Source of the DNA: Lachnospiraceae bacterium
Lineage (GTDB): Bacteria; Bacillota; Clostridia; Lachnospirales; Lachnospiraceae
Reading direction: 5' to 3'
DNA: 13,507 bases
Assembly (NCBI GenBank): GCA_902363135.1
Contig: CABIZF010000023.1
Location: 1 to 13,507, forward strand
The notes under the pieces were generated by a model, which worked only from the letters and a program-made list of their open reading frames with translations, made no database searches and was not told where the DNA came from. This document shows positions 1 through 6,630 of this stretch, piece after piece; positions within the stretch are counted from its first letter, which is position 1; the number at the start of each line of letters is the position of its first letter. Position numbers and translations under genes: made by a program.

Positions 1-326
1 TTCCCTCCGGTCTGAAGAAGGTCGGCACGCAGGCGTTTTATTTCTGTCCGCTCACGGATCAGCCGTTCCCGGAATCGCTGGAATTTATTGCAGAAGCGGC
101 ATTTTTCCACTGTGCGTTTACGTCCGTCGTCCTGCCTCGCTCAGTCACTTATATCGGTGACCATGCTTTCCACGGAAGCAACACGCTCAAATATCTGGAA
201 TTTCACCATGACCCGGATTTTATCGGCGCGGATATTGCGAATAAGATTACGGTCATCCGTTGCTATGAGGGATCAAAGGTGGATACGTACTGTAAGGAGT
301 ATGGATATCAGACGGAATATCTGTAA
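1..326 (+). CDS. BspA-type leucine-rich repeat protein, C-terminal part (5' end outside window)
   Basis: The frame opens at the window edge (first full codon at position 3) and runs to TAA at 324-326, giving about 107 residues. The protein shows the LRR_5 (BspA, treponemal) pattern: a hydrophobic repeat with 'AFYFC', 'ESLEFIAEAAFFHC', 'SVTYIGDHAFHG' and 'LKYLEF', in which each unit has a 'I.. AF..C/G' turn. The end, 'VIRCYEGSKVDTYCKEYGY', is the usual closing motif of these proteins, where the last repeat is followed by a 'GSKAE.YAKE.GY'-like segment. Family members are often surface or secreted adhesin-like proteins in gut Firmicutes, but no export signal can be judged because the N-terminus is missing. 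The next gene follows at 347 on the same strand with its own ribosome binding site, so the two are probably co-transcribed. I am fairly sure of the family and do not know the ligand. Confidence 0.8.
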   Translation, partial: PSGLKKVGTQAFYFCPLTDQPFPESLEFIAEAAFFHCAFTSVVLPRSVTYIGDHAFHGSNTLKYLEFHHDPDFIGADIANKITVIRCYEGSKVDTYCKEYGYQTEYL

Positions 327-346
327 ATGACGAGGGGGAAATGGGT

Positions 347-1240
347 ATGAAAATCTCTATGAATTTTTCTATGGATCAGGATGATCTTGGCCGCTATGCA
401 AATGCCGCAGATCTACGCCACTTTTATGAATCGTTTTCGCTTTCCGGACTGGAAGTGATGCCGCTTGGCGATGATCCACAGCATCTGGTCGAAAAGGATA
501 TGGTCGTAGGCGTCCACCTGCGCTGTATCACAGACTGGATGGATCTGGATCAGGAGATGCTACTTGCTCATTACCGGAGGGATCTGGACTATGCCCGCCG
601 TATGCAGGCAGAATATGTGGTCTTCCATGTGACACAGGTCAGCTATGGGGAATCCCTGACGTATGAAATGCGGCACAGTGATGCAGAGGTGGTGGATGCG
701 GCGGCGGCATTTATCAATGAACTGCTTGACGGGCAGGATTACCCGTTCTGGTTTCTGATGGAAAATCTCTGGTGGCCCGGCCTGAACATGCTTGATGCAG
801 ACATCACTAGCCGGTTGCTTTCCAAGGTGCATTACGCAAAAAAGGGAATCATGCTTGATACGGGACATTTTATGAATAATCATTACCATCTGCAGACACC
901 GGAAGATGCGATTGTCTGCCTGAATCAGATGTTTGACGCCCATGAGCCGTTGCTTCCGATGATCCGGGGCATCCACCTGAATCAGTCATTAAGCGGTGCT
1001 TATATGAAAGACTATTTACAGCATCCACTCACCCCAAAGGATGACCCGGAAGCACTGGCTACACAGGCATTTTTGCACATTTTCCAGATCGATCAGCACC
1101 GCCCCTTTACTGCGCCCGGCGTCCGGGAACTGGTCGACCGGATTGCCCCGCTTTATGTGACACTGGAATACATCACCCGTAACCGCAAAGAACATGCACA
1201 GTTTCTTAAAGAAGGAACACAAGCGCTGTTTTGCAAATAA
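347..1240 (+). CDS. Xylose-isomerase-like TIM-barrel protein (sugar phosphate isomerase/epimerase or AP-endonuclease-2 superfamily)
   Basis: The protein has about 297 residues, the usual size for this superfamily. Numbering from an ATG at 341, the likely divalent-metal ligands of the barrel are in order: E141 in 'LMENLWW', D173 and H176 in 'MLDTGH', H212 in 'GIHLNQS' and E276 in 'VTLEY'. H59 and H96 sit at strand ends ('GVHL', 'VFHV') as in the family. I choose the ATG at 347 because GAGGGGG at 332-337 lies about 9 nt before it; the ATG at 341 would leave only 3 nt. The protein starts 'MKISMNFSM', a typical first barrel strand. The superfamily includes sugar isomerases, endonuclease IV and peptide-modifying enzymes, and the substrate cannot be told here. 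It follows the LRR gene and converges on the ICE operon, ending 85 nt before it. Confidence 0.75.
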   Translation: MKISMNFSMDQDDLGRYANAADLRHFYESFSLSGLEVMPLGDDPQHLVEKDMVVGVHLRCITDWMDLDQEMLLAHYRRDLDYARRMQAEYVVFHVTQVSYGESLTYEMRHSDAEVVDAAAAFINELLDGQDYPFWFLMENLWWPGLNMLDADITSRLLSKVHYAKKGIMLDTGHFMNNHYHLQTPEDAIVCLNQMFDAHEPLLPMIRGIHLNQSLSGAYMKDYLQHPLTPKDDPEALATQAFLHIFQIDQHRPFTAPGVRELVDRIAPLYVTLEYITRNRKEHAQFLKEGTQALFCK

Positions 1241-1245
1241 AAGAC

Positions 1246-1321
1246 GGCCCGCCAGCGTACCATGTGCAGTACGTCGGCGAGCCATGTCATGCCTTTGCTT
1301 CCCGACACGATGTCGGGAAGC
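1246..1321. repeat. Two adjacent hairpins in the gap between convergent genes (possible bidirectional terminator or element border)
   Basis: The first is an imperfect palindrome at 1246-1283: GGC-CGCC-CGTAC pairs with GTACG-GGCG-GCC around an 8-nt loop (1261-1268), with small internal mismatches. The second is perfect: GCTTCCCGACA at 1297-1307 pairs with TGTCGGGAAGC at 1311-1321 around a 3-nt loop (CGA). Neither is followed by a U-tract on either strand, so a classic intrinsic terminator is not proven. The position between two converging transcription units fits a transcription barrier. It is also the place where the strand switches from probable host or cargo genes to the transfer operon. 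Confidence 0.5.
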
Positions 1322-1325
1322 AGAT

Positions 1326-1523
1326 TCATTCGTCTTCCAGCAAGCTCTTGATATCCATGCTGCGCAGGATCTCCGGCGGGATTTCCAGAATCACGGCCTC
1401 TCCTTTTTCCGCTTTTTTCCGGAAGTAGGAGAGGTCTTTTTCTGTCAGATATTCGATCTCGCTCCAGTTGTCCATTTCTGTTTTTCCTCCTTCGTTTTTC
1501 TCTGTTCTTTTATCGTCGTTCAT
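1326..1523 (-). CDS. Small acidic protein downstream of the coupling protein, function unknown
   Basis: This is the last gene of the minus-strand operon. The long reading (65 residues) starts at ATG 1523 and overlaps the VirD4 stop in an ATGA junction, which suggests translational coupling, but no good ribosome binding site precedes it. An internal ATG at 1475 has AGGAGG about 10 nt upstream and would give 49 residues beginning 'MDNWSEIEYLT'; I find the two starts about equally likely. The body is charged, with a predicted helix 'EKDLSYFRKKAEKGE' followed by 'VILEIPPEILRSMDIKSLLEDE'. No signal peptide or membrane segment is seen. I do not recognise a family. Its fixed place after the coupling protein suggests a transfer-related or regulatory role, by inference only. 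Confidence 0.65.
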   Translation of the reverse strand: MNDDKRTEKNEGGKTEMDNWSEIEYLTEKDLSYFRKKAEKGEAVILEIPPEILRSMDIKSLLEDE

Positions 1524-3571
1524 AGCAGGCTCTCACTCACTGTGATCCTGTTCTCAGCTAAAAAGATTTCTGAAAGTTCCTCTTTGGAATACAGCGCCCG
1601 GCCCTGATCGGTAGTGCATTCCATGATAGAGTGTTTTTTCATTGGCCCTGCCGCTGTATGAAGCACTTCTGCCTGCAATGCAAAGACCGGGTAAAGCTCC
1701 AGCCCCTCATAGAGATAGCCACCATACCATTCTGGCAGGTACCATCCGTTTTCGCTTTCCTGTATGTCCTTCCAGATCTGAGACTCCTCAAAAATTCCAC
1801 CATAGCTTTCTACCTGATACCGGAACGACTGCTTCTGCGCCGCTTCTCCGGCGGCGTCAATATAGTAGGCGATCCGGGCGAGCTCCTGCAGGTGGTCCTT
1901 TGTATGCTGATAGATGCCAAGCTGCTCTGCCTGACGGTATTCTGCTTTCTCCCATGTGCGGTATTTCTCATCACAGACCGCATCGTACCCCTTGACGATC
2001 ACCAGCGCCAACTTATTATCTAACTTGCGCACCTCATCTGGCGTCAGGATTTCGCGTCCGATCACATCGTAGTTGCGGCTGCTCGACCCGTGGCCGCCCC
2101 GGCTCTCCCCGGTCGTCTTTTTGTCAATCGTCTGCTTGCCCAGAAGCTTGGAAATATACTCGTGGGAGCCCTGTTCGTTGCCACCAAGATACACGACTGT
2201 ATCACAGCTTCCGGGTATTTCCTCCCATGCGTCTTTAAATAAGGTCTTTAGCTGTGCAAGATTCTGGATGATAATGTTGCAGGAAATCTCGCGGCTCCGA
2301 CAGGTAGCAAGGATGCGTAAGAAGTCATCCGGTAATGCGGTATTCGCAAATTCATCCATCCAGAGGGCGACATGGATGGGCAGCTGTCCGCCGTATTTGT
2401 GATCTGCAATGTAATACAGTTCCTGAAACAATTGTGTGTATAACAGTCCGACAAGGAAATTGTAGGATTTGTCGCTGTCCGGAATAACACAGAACAGGGC
2501 CGTCCGCCGCTCCGGATTCTCGTAAATCCCTTCCCCGAGTGTGCGGATCTCCATCTCATCTTCATCGAGCACTCGCAGGATCGCTTCATTTTGCAGGTAA
2601 GATAAACGGGAATGGGCGGATATGATGATGCTCCGGATCGTATCTGCCGCACCGCTTACGACTTTTTTGTAGGTAATAAGCGCCGGATGTTCTTCTGGAA
2701 GACGGTTCATCAGGATGTCCAGCTCGGAATCTTCTTTGCCGCCCGGAGATACTTTTGCCTTATTTAAAAGCTCCATCACGCCTCGGAAGTTCGCCTTCCT
2801 GCCCTGCTTTGGAAATTCGTACCAGACATATAAGATGATTGATTGCAGGTACATACTCTCTGCTTTCGTCCAGAACGGGTCGGAAGATGAGGAGCCTTTT
2901 GGCGTCGTATTCGCAATCAGGTTCGTGACAAGTTTCACCACATCTTCATCGGAACGCAGATAGGCGAGCGGATTGTAGCCATCGGACTCTGACATGTTGA
3001 CAAGATTCAGGACACGGATGCGGTAGCCCTGCAGCTTTAAATAGTTGCCGATATCCCGCAGCAACTCCCCTTTCGGGTCGCAGAATACGTAGGAACTCTC
3101 ATGGTTATAGCCGTTTGGCTTGACCACCCGGAAGCTCTTGCCGCCTCCGGGACCGCCGATGACAAGCATGTTGTTGTTTAAGTTTGTCTGCCTCGTATTC
3201 AGGCTGATCCGCACGTGTTCCGTAATGATCTTGTTGCGGTGCGGGTCACTGTCCTGTAAATGGCGGTTCAGCTCTTTTGGCTCTGCCAGCCGCGCTGTAC
3301 CATATTCCCTGCCGGGCATATAGTTGCGTCTGGCAGACTCGTAATACAAGGTGCCGGTCAGCGCGGCTGCCACGCAAACCAGGATCGATTTTCCGGTCAT
3401 CGGCGTCAGCTGTAATGGGAAGGGATGCAGGGCGATGCTTCTTAACTGATCTGCTGCAGTTTTGAAGGTATGATCCGTTCCATACAGGCTTCCGATACAG
3501 TACCCAAGGTAGATTGCAAGCAAAAACATTGGGATCAGCAAGACTTTTTGCGTGTGCTTTTTCTCTGGCAT
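1520..3571 (-). CDS. VirD4/TraG-type conjugative coupling protein (T4SS ATPase, PcfC/CD1115-like)
   Basis: This 683-residue ATPase would link the relaxase-DNA complex to the type IV secretion channel. Two membrane segments lie at about residues 10-30 and 60-77, then the nucleotide-binding domain follows. Walker A is GGPGGGKS at 139-146, and Walker B is ALWMDE at 402-407 with the acidic pair D406-E407. The segment 'QNLAQL' at 436-441 matches the motif after Walker B in TraG proteins. 'FCDPKGEL' at 163-170 and 'DPFWTKAESM' at 231-240 are also typical of TraG/VirD4. Length fits the Firmicutes members (about 600-700). The ATG at 3571 has AGAGGAG just upstream and begins one base after the PcfB stop, so the two are coupled, as in the pcfB-pcfC pair of pCF10. 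All key residues are present. Confidence 0.95.
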   Translation of the reverse strand: MPEKKHTQKVLLIPMFLLAIYLGYCIGSLYGTDHTFKTAADQLRSIALHPFPLQLTPMTGKSILVCVAAALTGTLYYESARRNYMPGREYGTARLAEPKELNRHLQDSDPHRNKIITEHVRISLNTRQTNLNNNMLVIGGPGGGKSFRVVKPNGYNHESSYVFCDPKGELLRDIGNYLKLQGYRIRVLNLVNMSESDGYNPLAYLRSDEDVVKLVTNLIANTTPKGSSSSDPFWTKAESMYLQSIILYVWYEFPKQGRKANFRGVMELLNKAKVSPGGKEDSELDILMNRLPEEHPALITYKKVVSGAADTIRSIIISAHSRLSYLQNEAILRVLDEDEMEIRTLGEGIYENPERRTALFCVIPDSDKSYNFLVGLLYTQLFQELYYIADHKYGGQLPIHVALWMDEFANTALPDDFLRILATCRSREISCNIIIQNLAQLKTLFKDAWEEIPGSCDTVVYLGGNEQGSHEYISKLLGKQTIDKKTTGESRGGHGSSSRNYDVIGREILTPDEVRKLDNKLALVIVKGYDAVCDEKYRTWEKAEYRQAEQLGIYQHTKDHLQELARIAYYIDAAGEAAQKQSFRYQVESYGGIFEESQIWKDIQESENGWYLPEWYGGYLYEGLELYPVFALQAEVLHTAAGPMKKHSIMECTTDQGRALYSKEELSEIFLAENRITVSESLL

Positions 3572-3572
3572 A

Positions 3573-4289
3573 TTATCTCCTCTTCTGCTGCTCCTGCTCC
3601 CGTTCCCGGTCGGCCCATGTGGCAGGCTTGCGCGGCTTTTGCAGCTGTGCTTTTGGCGGCTCTGCTTCTGGATGTTTTCCTGCTTTTCCGGTCAGCTCCC
3701 GATCACGCTGCACCAGTATTTTTCTCGTCTCTTCCGGCAGAAGTTTCCAGATCCTCTGCAGATCTTCCGGCTGCTGTCCACCTGCGTTTCTTTCTGATTT
3801 TCCGTTTGAGGGCTCTGCGAAGAAGTCCTGCAGGGCATCGGGAAGCTGCCTCGCTTCCCCACTTCCCGTTTGAATATAATCGGCAGGCCGGATCGGGCCT
3901 GCCTTGATCTTTCCGTATTTCCCACTGAAATGGTCGAGGAGAAATGCCCTGCATTTGACCATATCCGACGGGGATATGACATACTGGGTGCGGTTGTCCC
4001 CGCCGCAGAGATCTGGCAGGCGGGCATACAAAATACCGTGCTGCTTCATCTCCTTTTCGATCGCATGCAGAATCTTCTTTTCTTCTGTCGAGACATTGAG
4101 GAACTGTACTTCATCCCCTTTGATTTTCCGCAGCCGTGCATAGGAGACGCTGCCCTTCCACTTTGCGAGGTAAATGGTATCTAAGGTCTTCGCGGTCAGG
4201 ATCGCCGCTTTGAGAGACAGATTTCCGGCAAGGAACATCACCTTGCCGGAAATCACGATCAGCTGGATCGTATCGCTTACTTCACTCAT
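3573..4289 (-). CDS. PcfB-like protein (DUF3801), relaxosome or coupling-protein accessory factor
   Basis: This is a 238-residue soluble protein. Residues about 5-140 match the DUF3801/PcfB pattern as I know it: an N-terminal hydrophobic helical stretch ('VMFLAGNLSLKAAILTAKTL'), then 'LRKIKGDEVQFLNVSTEE' and an alpha/beta part with 'KQHGILYARLPDL' and 'QYVISPSDMVKCRAFLLDHF'. The last 90 residues are a charged low-complexity tail rich in E, K, Q, P and R. In pCF10, PcfB binds the coupling protein PcfC and helps to dock the relaxase, and this gene lies directly before the VirD4 gene in the same way. Its ATG at 4289 overlaps the stop of the SpoVG-like gene by 4 nt (ATGA). The family call rests on pattern and gene order; the role here is inferred. 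Confidence 0.8.
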   Translation of the reverse strand: MSEVSDTIQLIVISGKVMFLAGNLSLKAAILTAKTLDTIYLAKWKGSVSYARLRKIKGDEVQFLNVSTEEKKILHAIEKEMKQHGILYARLPDLCGGDNRTQYVISPSDMVKCRAFLLDHFSGKYGKIKAGPIRPADYIQTGSGEARQLPDALQDFFAEPSNGKSERNAGGQQPEDLQRIWKLLPEETRKILVQRDRELTGKAGKHPEAEPPKAQLQKPRKPATWADREREQEQQKRR

Positions 4290-4864
4290 CGGACCACCTC
4301 CCGCTTTTGGTCTGCCCGCTCTGGCCCGTGGCGGGCTTTTGCTTTTTCTTCTTCGTAGCGTGCCGTAATCAGGCTGACAAAGCTTTTTCGGATGTCCGGT
4401 GTCGCCGCTTCCACAAGTCCCACGATCCGCCCCTCTGGAAAATCATAGGGGAACAGCACCCGTACTCCCTGCGCTACCTCCGTGATCTGGATGCCGTCGA
4501 TCTCTATGCCTTCATACTGCATCGCCGCGTAGGCATTCACTTTACCACCGCTGCAGAGCTGTATCCGGATCTCCTCCGGCTCCTTCATCTGGAACCAGCG
4601 GTCTGCCGCCTCCCGCGTGGCCGCAAGCACCTGTTCTTTAATGAGTTCCCACAGCACCGGATCCTTAATCCGTATGATCTCTTTCCATGTGCCGTCTTTC
4701 TGCTTTTTACGCGGCAGCACTACGATCGTGCGCAGCGCTTCGCCTTCCCGCTGCAGCATCAGTACCTTAACATTCTGAATCCGGAGAATACCGCCCAGGG
4801 TCACCGTACCAATGGCAAACAGATCTTTATCTGAAATGATCCGCATATCCGCTCTTATTTCCAT
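4286..4864 (-). CDS. SpoVG-like nucleic-acid-binding protein with two tandem SpoVG-like halves
   Basis: The protein has 192 residues from ATG 4864, which is preceded by AAGGAGGAG at an ideal distance; an upstream in-frame ATG at 4936 lies inside the previous gene and has no such site. Residues 4-83 read as a SpoVG domain: 'MRIISDKDLFAIGTVTLGG', 'RIQNVKVL', then 'TIVVLPRKKQKDGTWKEII' and a closing helix 'DPVLWELIKEQVLAA'. Residues about 98-172 repeat the plan in diverged form: 'IRIQLCSGGKVNAYAAMQYEG', 'IEIDGIQITEVAQGVRVLFPYD' and the helix 'DIRKSFVSLITARYEEE'. A normal SpoVG has about 90-100 residues and a single domain. SpoVG proteins bind DNA or RNA and regulate genes; copies on mobile elements are common in Clostridia. 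The first half is confident, the second half is my own alignment by eye. Confidence 0.82.
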   Translation of the reverse strand: MEIRADMRIISDKDLFAIGTVTLGGILRIQNVKVLMLQREGEALRTIVVLPRKKQKDGTWKEIIRIKDPVLWELIKEQVLAATREAADRWFQMKEPEEIRIQLCSGGKVNAYAAMQYEGIEIDGIQITEVAQGVRVLFPYDFPEGRIVGLVEAATPDIRKSFVSLITARYEEEKAKARHGPERADQKREVVR

Positions 4865-4878
4865 TTTTCTCCTCCTTT

Positions 4879-5841
4879 CTAGCGTCCCGTCCGGTCGGGC
4901 CTGTGCTCGATCGAGCGCGCTTCGAAGTCTTTGCACATGACAATTTTCTTTTCGGTCGGATCGTATACGTGAGCGTAGTCAGAGAGCTGTTCTTCTGGCG
5001 AAACCCGTTCTTCGTTGATTTCCTGTATCATAGCAGAAAGTTTCTCCCCGCAATCTGCGATGGAACCATGATATCCTTCCATTGGAGCTATCAGGCATTC
5101 CTGCGTAGAAGATGGAAGCACGTAGTAACCATCTGGAAATGCTTCGGCGAGTTTTTCACACATTCCCGGATAAAATAACACGGCAGCTCCATTTATTCTT
5201 TCGCTGTTCGTCAGTATATAAAGGCGATTCTCTTCTGGTGTTGGCAATTCCAGTCCTGGATTTATTGCTTTTACCACTTCTTCTAAAGATTCTAACGTTA
5301 CCGGATAATCCCGCTCACTATTTTTCGTTGCGATCTCAAAGAGCCGGTTTTCCGTAATTCCATACTCCTTCAACAGATCCTTGTTGATGGGTATCGTAAT
5401 CCTGGCATCCGGTGTCATATAAATTTTACATACAACTGCCATATCTCCCATGACCTGATGTGGCAGATCCTCCAGCATTTCTTTATGCCTTGTCACTCCC
5501 ATTGCACATAAATAAATCTGATCTTTTACCCTTGCAAATTCAACAATAGAATCTGCGTCTTTGCCAAGAGCTTCTTGATTTTTCATACTATTTACGCACA
5601 GCTCCGCAAACCTTTTACAAAGCAGCTCTACAAAAGCTCCTTTCTGATAAATCTCATAGGCAGGATCCATTTTCACAACCGGCTTGAACCGATAGCCCGG
5701 CTGAGAAATGACCAACAAAGTCTCTTCTCTTCCCTCTACTTTGTAATGGTCTATGCGCACCGTTCTGTCCTGATATTCTTCCGGGAAATGTTCCAGAATA
5801 TGGTCTTTCATGTAATCACAAAATTCTTCAAACTCCATCAT
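4879..5841 (-). CDS. DUF5688-like protein, function unknown
   Basis: The protein has 320 residues from the ATG at 5841, which is followed by a second ATG and preceded by AAAGGAGGGGAAGG; the longer frame to 5955 is only an overlap with the previous gene. It begins 'MMEFEEFCDYMKDHIL', has 'PEEYQDRTVRIDHYKV' and 'GYRFKPVVKMDPAYEIYQKG', and later 'LYILTNSERINGAAVLFYPGM' followed by 'YYVLPSSTQECLIAP'. I recognise this as the DUF5688 layout found in many Lachnospiraceae genomes and mobile elements; no enzymatic motif or membrane segment is apparent. The gene looks richer in A and T than its neighbours, especially at 5190-5840, so it may have been acquired separately. It overlaps the upstream 54-residue gene by 14 nt and ends 15 nt before the SpoVG-like start. 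Role in transfer unknown. Confidence 0.75.
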   Translation of the reverse strand: MMEFEEFCDYMKDHILEHFPEEYQDRTVRIDHYKVEGREETLLVISQPGYRFKPVVKMDPAYEIYQKGAFVELLCKRFAELCVNSMKNQEALGKDADSIVEFARVKDQIYLCAMGVTRHKEMLEDLPHQVMGDMAVVCKIYMTPDARITIPINKDLLKEYGITENRLFEIATKNSERDYPVTLESLEEVVKAINPGLELPTPEENRLYILTNSERINGAAVLFYPGMCEKLAEAFPDGYYVLPSSTQECLIAPMEGYHGSIADCGEKLSAMIQEINEERVSPEEQLSDYAHVYDPTEKKIVMCKDFEARSIEHRPDRTGR

Positions 5842-5992
5842 TTTCCTTCCCCTCCTTTGCTTCTTCTGTTCGCTGGATTTTTGCGGCTGCATCTGCATAG
5901 CGCTGCAGCCGGTCCTTCTGGTTTTCTTTCTGTGCTTCTTCTGTGTGGACCTCAAAATAATACTGAGGTGCTTTCGTGGTCTGCTTTTTCAT
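5828..5992 (-). CDS. 54-residue charged protein, function unknown
   Basis: The start at ATG 5992 is supported by AGGAAGGAG 7 nt upstream and by a 4-nt ATGA overlap with the stop of the previous gene. The product begins 'MKKQTTKAPQYYFEVHTEEAQ' and ends in a lysine- and glutamate-rich helix ('DRLQRYADAAAKIQRTEEAKE'). It has no membrane segment or cysteine motif. It is too short for family recognition. Overlaps on both sides (4 nt upstream, 14 nt downstream) show that it is translated as part of the operon. A small adaptor or DNA-binding helper is possible, but nothing in the sequence proves it. Confidence 0.7.
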   Translation of the reverse strand: MKKQTTKAPQYYFEVHTEEAQKENQKDRLQRYADAAAKIQRTEEAKEGKENDGV

Positions 5993-6630
5993 GTTCGGTC
6001 TCCTTCCTGTATCTTTTCTTTTAACTGCTGATAGGTCAGGCGCTCTGCATCTGTTAGGATCTGTTTTAACTTCCCGGCGGTGCAGGCCGGGTCTGCAATG
6101 GCCTTGCGGATCAGCTTTTGCTTTCGCCATGCATCGAAACGGCTCGGGGCGGCCTTGGCCTGTCCGGATTGCAGATACTCATACTGCTCTTTTATCTGTT
6201 CCTGTGTCTGCTTCAAAGCTTCCAGCTGAAGCGCAAATTGTTCCAGCTGCTGTCCGACCTCGTTTAAGACTGCCGCAATGTCGGGCGTGTGCTCCTGCTT
6301 TTGTGCGATGGCTTCTGTAAACAGCTCGATCACCCTTGGCTCTTCCGTCTCTTTCCGGAAAAATCGGGAAAGTACAAAGTCCTCTCCGGCGAAGAACGCC
6401 ATGCCCCGCATCAGGTCGAGATCCTGCGATGAGATACCCGCATCGTCCTGAAAAAAATGCCTGATAAAAGAATCGGAACAGCCCTGACTCACCATGAGAA
6501 AAAGCTGTTCCCGCTTGTGGATGTATGGTTCTTCCTGCAAATAGTCATATTGCAAAAGCAGTTTTTCATAGCGCTCCTGCACCGGTTCCTGATTTTGCCG
6601 GATGATATGTGTTACCGGTCTGTTTTCCAG
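5989..6630 (-). CDS. Coiled-coil protein downstream of the relaxase, function unknown (probable CTG start)
   Basis: There is no ATG near the 5' end of this frame. AGGAGGG at 6637-6643 lies exactly 6 nt before a CTG at 6630, giving a 213-residue protein starting 'MENRPVTHIIRQ'. A TTG at 6657 would add nine residues but has no ribosome binding site. The N-terminal 110 residues form a compact, mixed region ('YEKLLLQYDYLQEEPYIHKREQ', then 'DLDLMRGMAFFAGEDFVLSRFF'). Residues about 125-165 are a coiled coil rich in Q, E and L, and the C-terminus is basic and helical ('RKQKLIRKAIADPACTAGKLKQ'). It overlaps the relaxase stop by 19 nt. I do not recognise the family. The place directly after the relaxase and the basic tail suggest a relaxosome accessory protein, which is inference. 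Confidence 0.78.
   Translation of the reverse strand: MENRPVTHIIRQNQEPVQERYEKLLLQYDYLQEEPYIHKREQLFLMVSQGCSDSFIRHFFQDDAGISSQDLDLMRGMAFFAGEDFVLSRFFRKETEEPRVIELFTEAIAQKQEHTPDIAAVLNEVGQQLEQFALQLEALKQTQEQIKEQYEYLQSGQAKAAPSRFDAWRKQKLIRKAIADPACTAGKLKQILTDAERLTYQQLKEKIQEGDRT

Noticed and set aside
1194..1607. Plus-strand 137-residue frame across the convergent gap
   Set aside because: It overlaps the TIM-barrel gene end, both hairpins and the minus-strand small gene, with no start signal.
5575..6024. Plus-strand 149-residue frame with hydrophobic stretches
   Set aside because: Antisense shadow of the DUF5688-like and 54-residue genes, which have good starts and ribosome binding sites.
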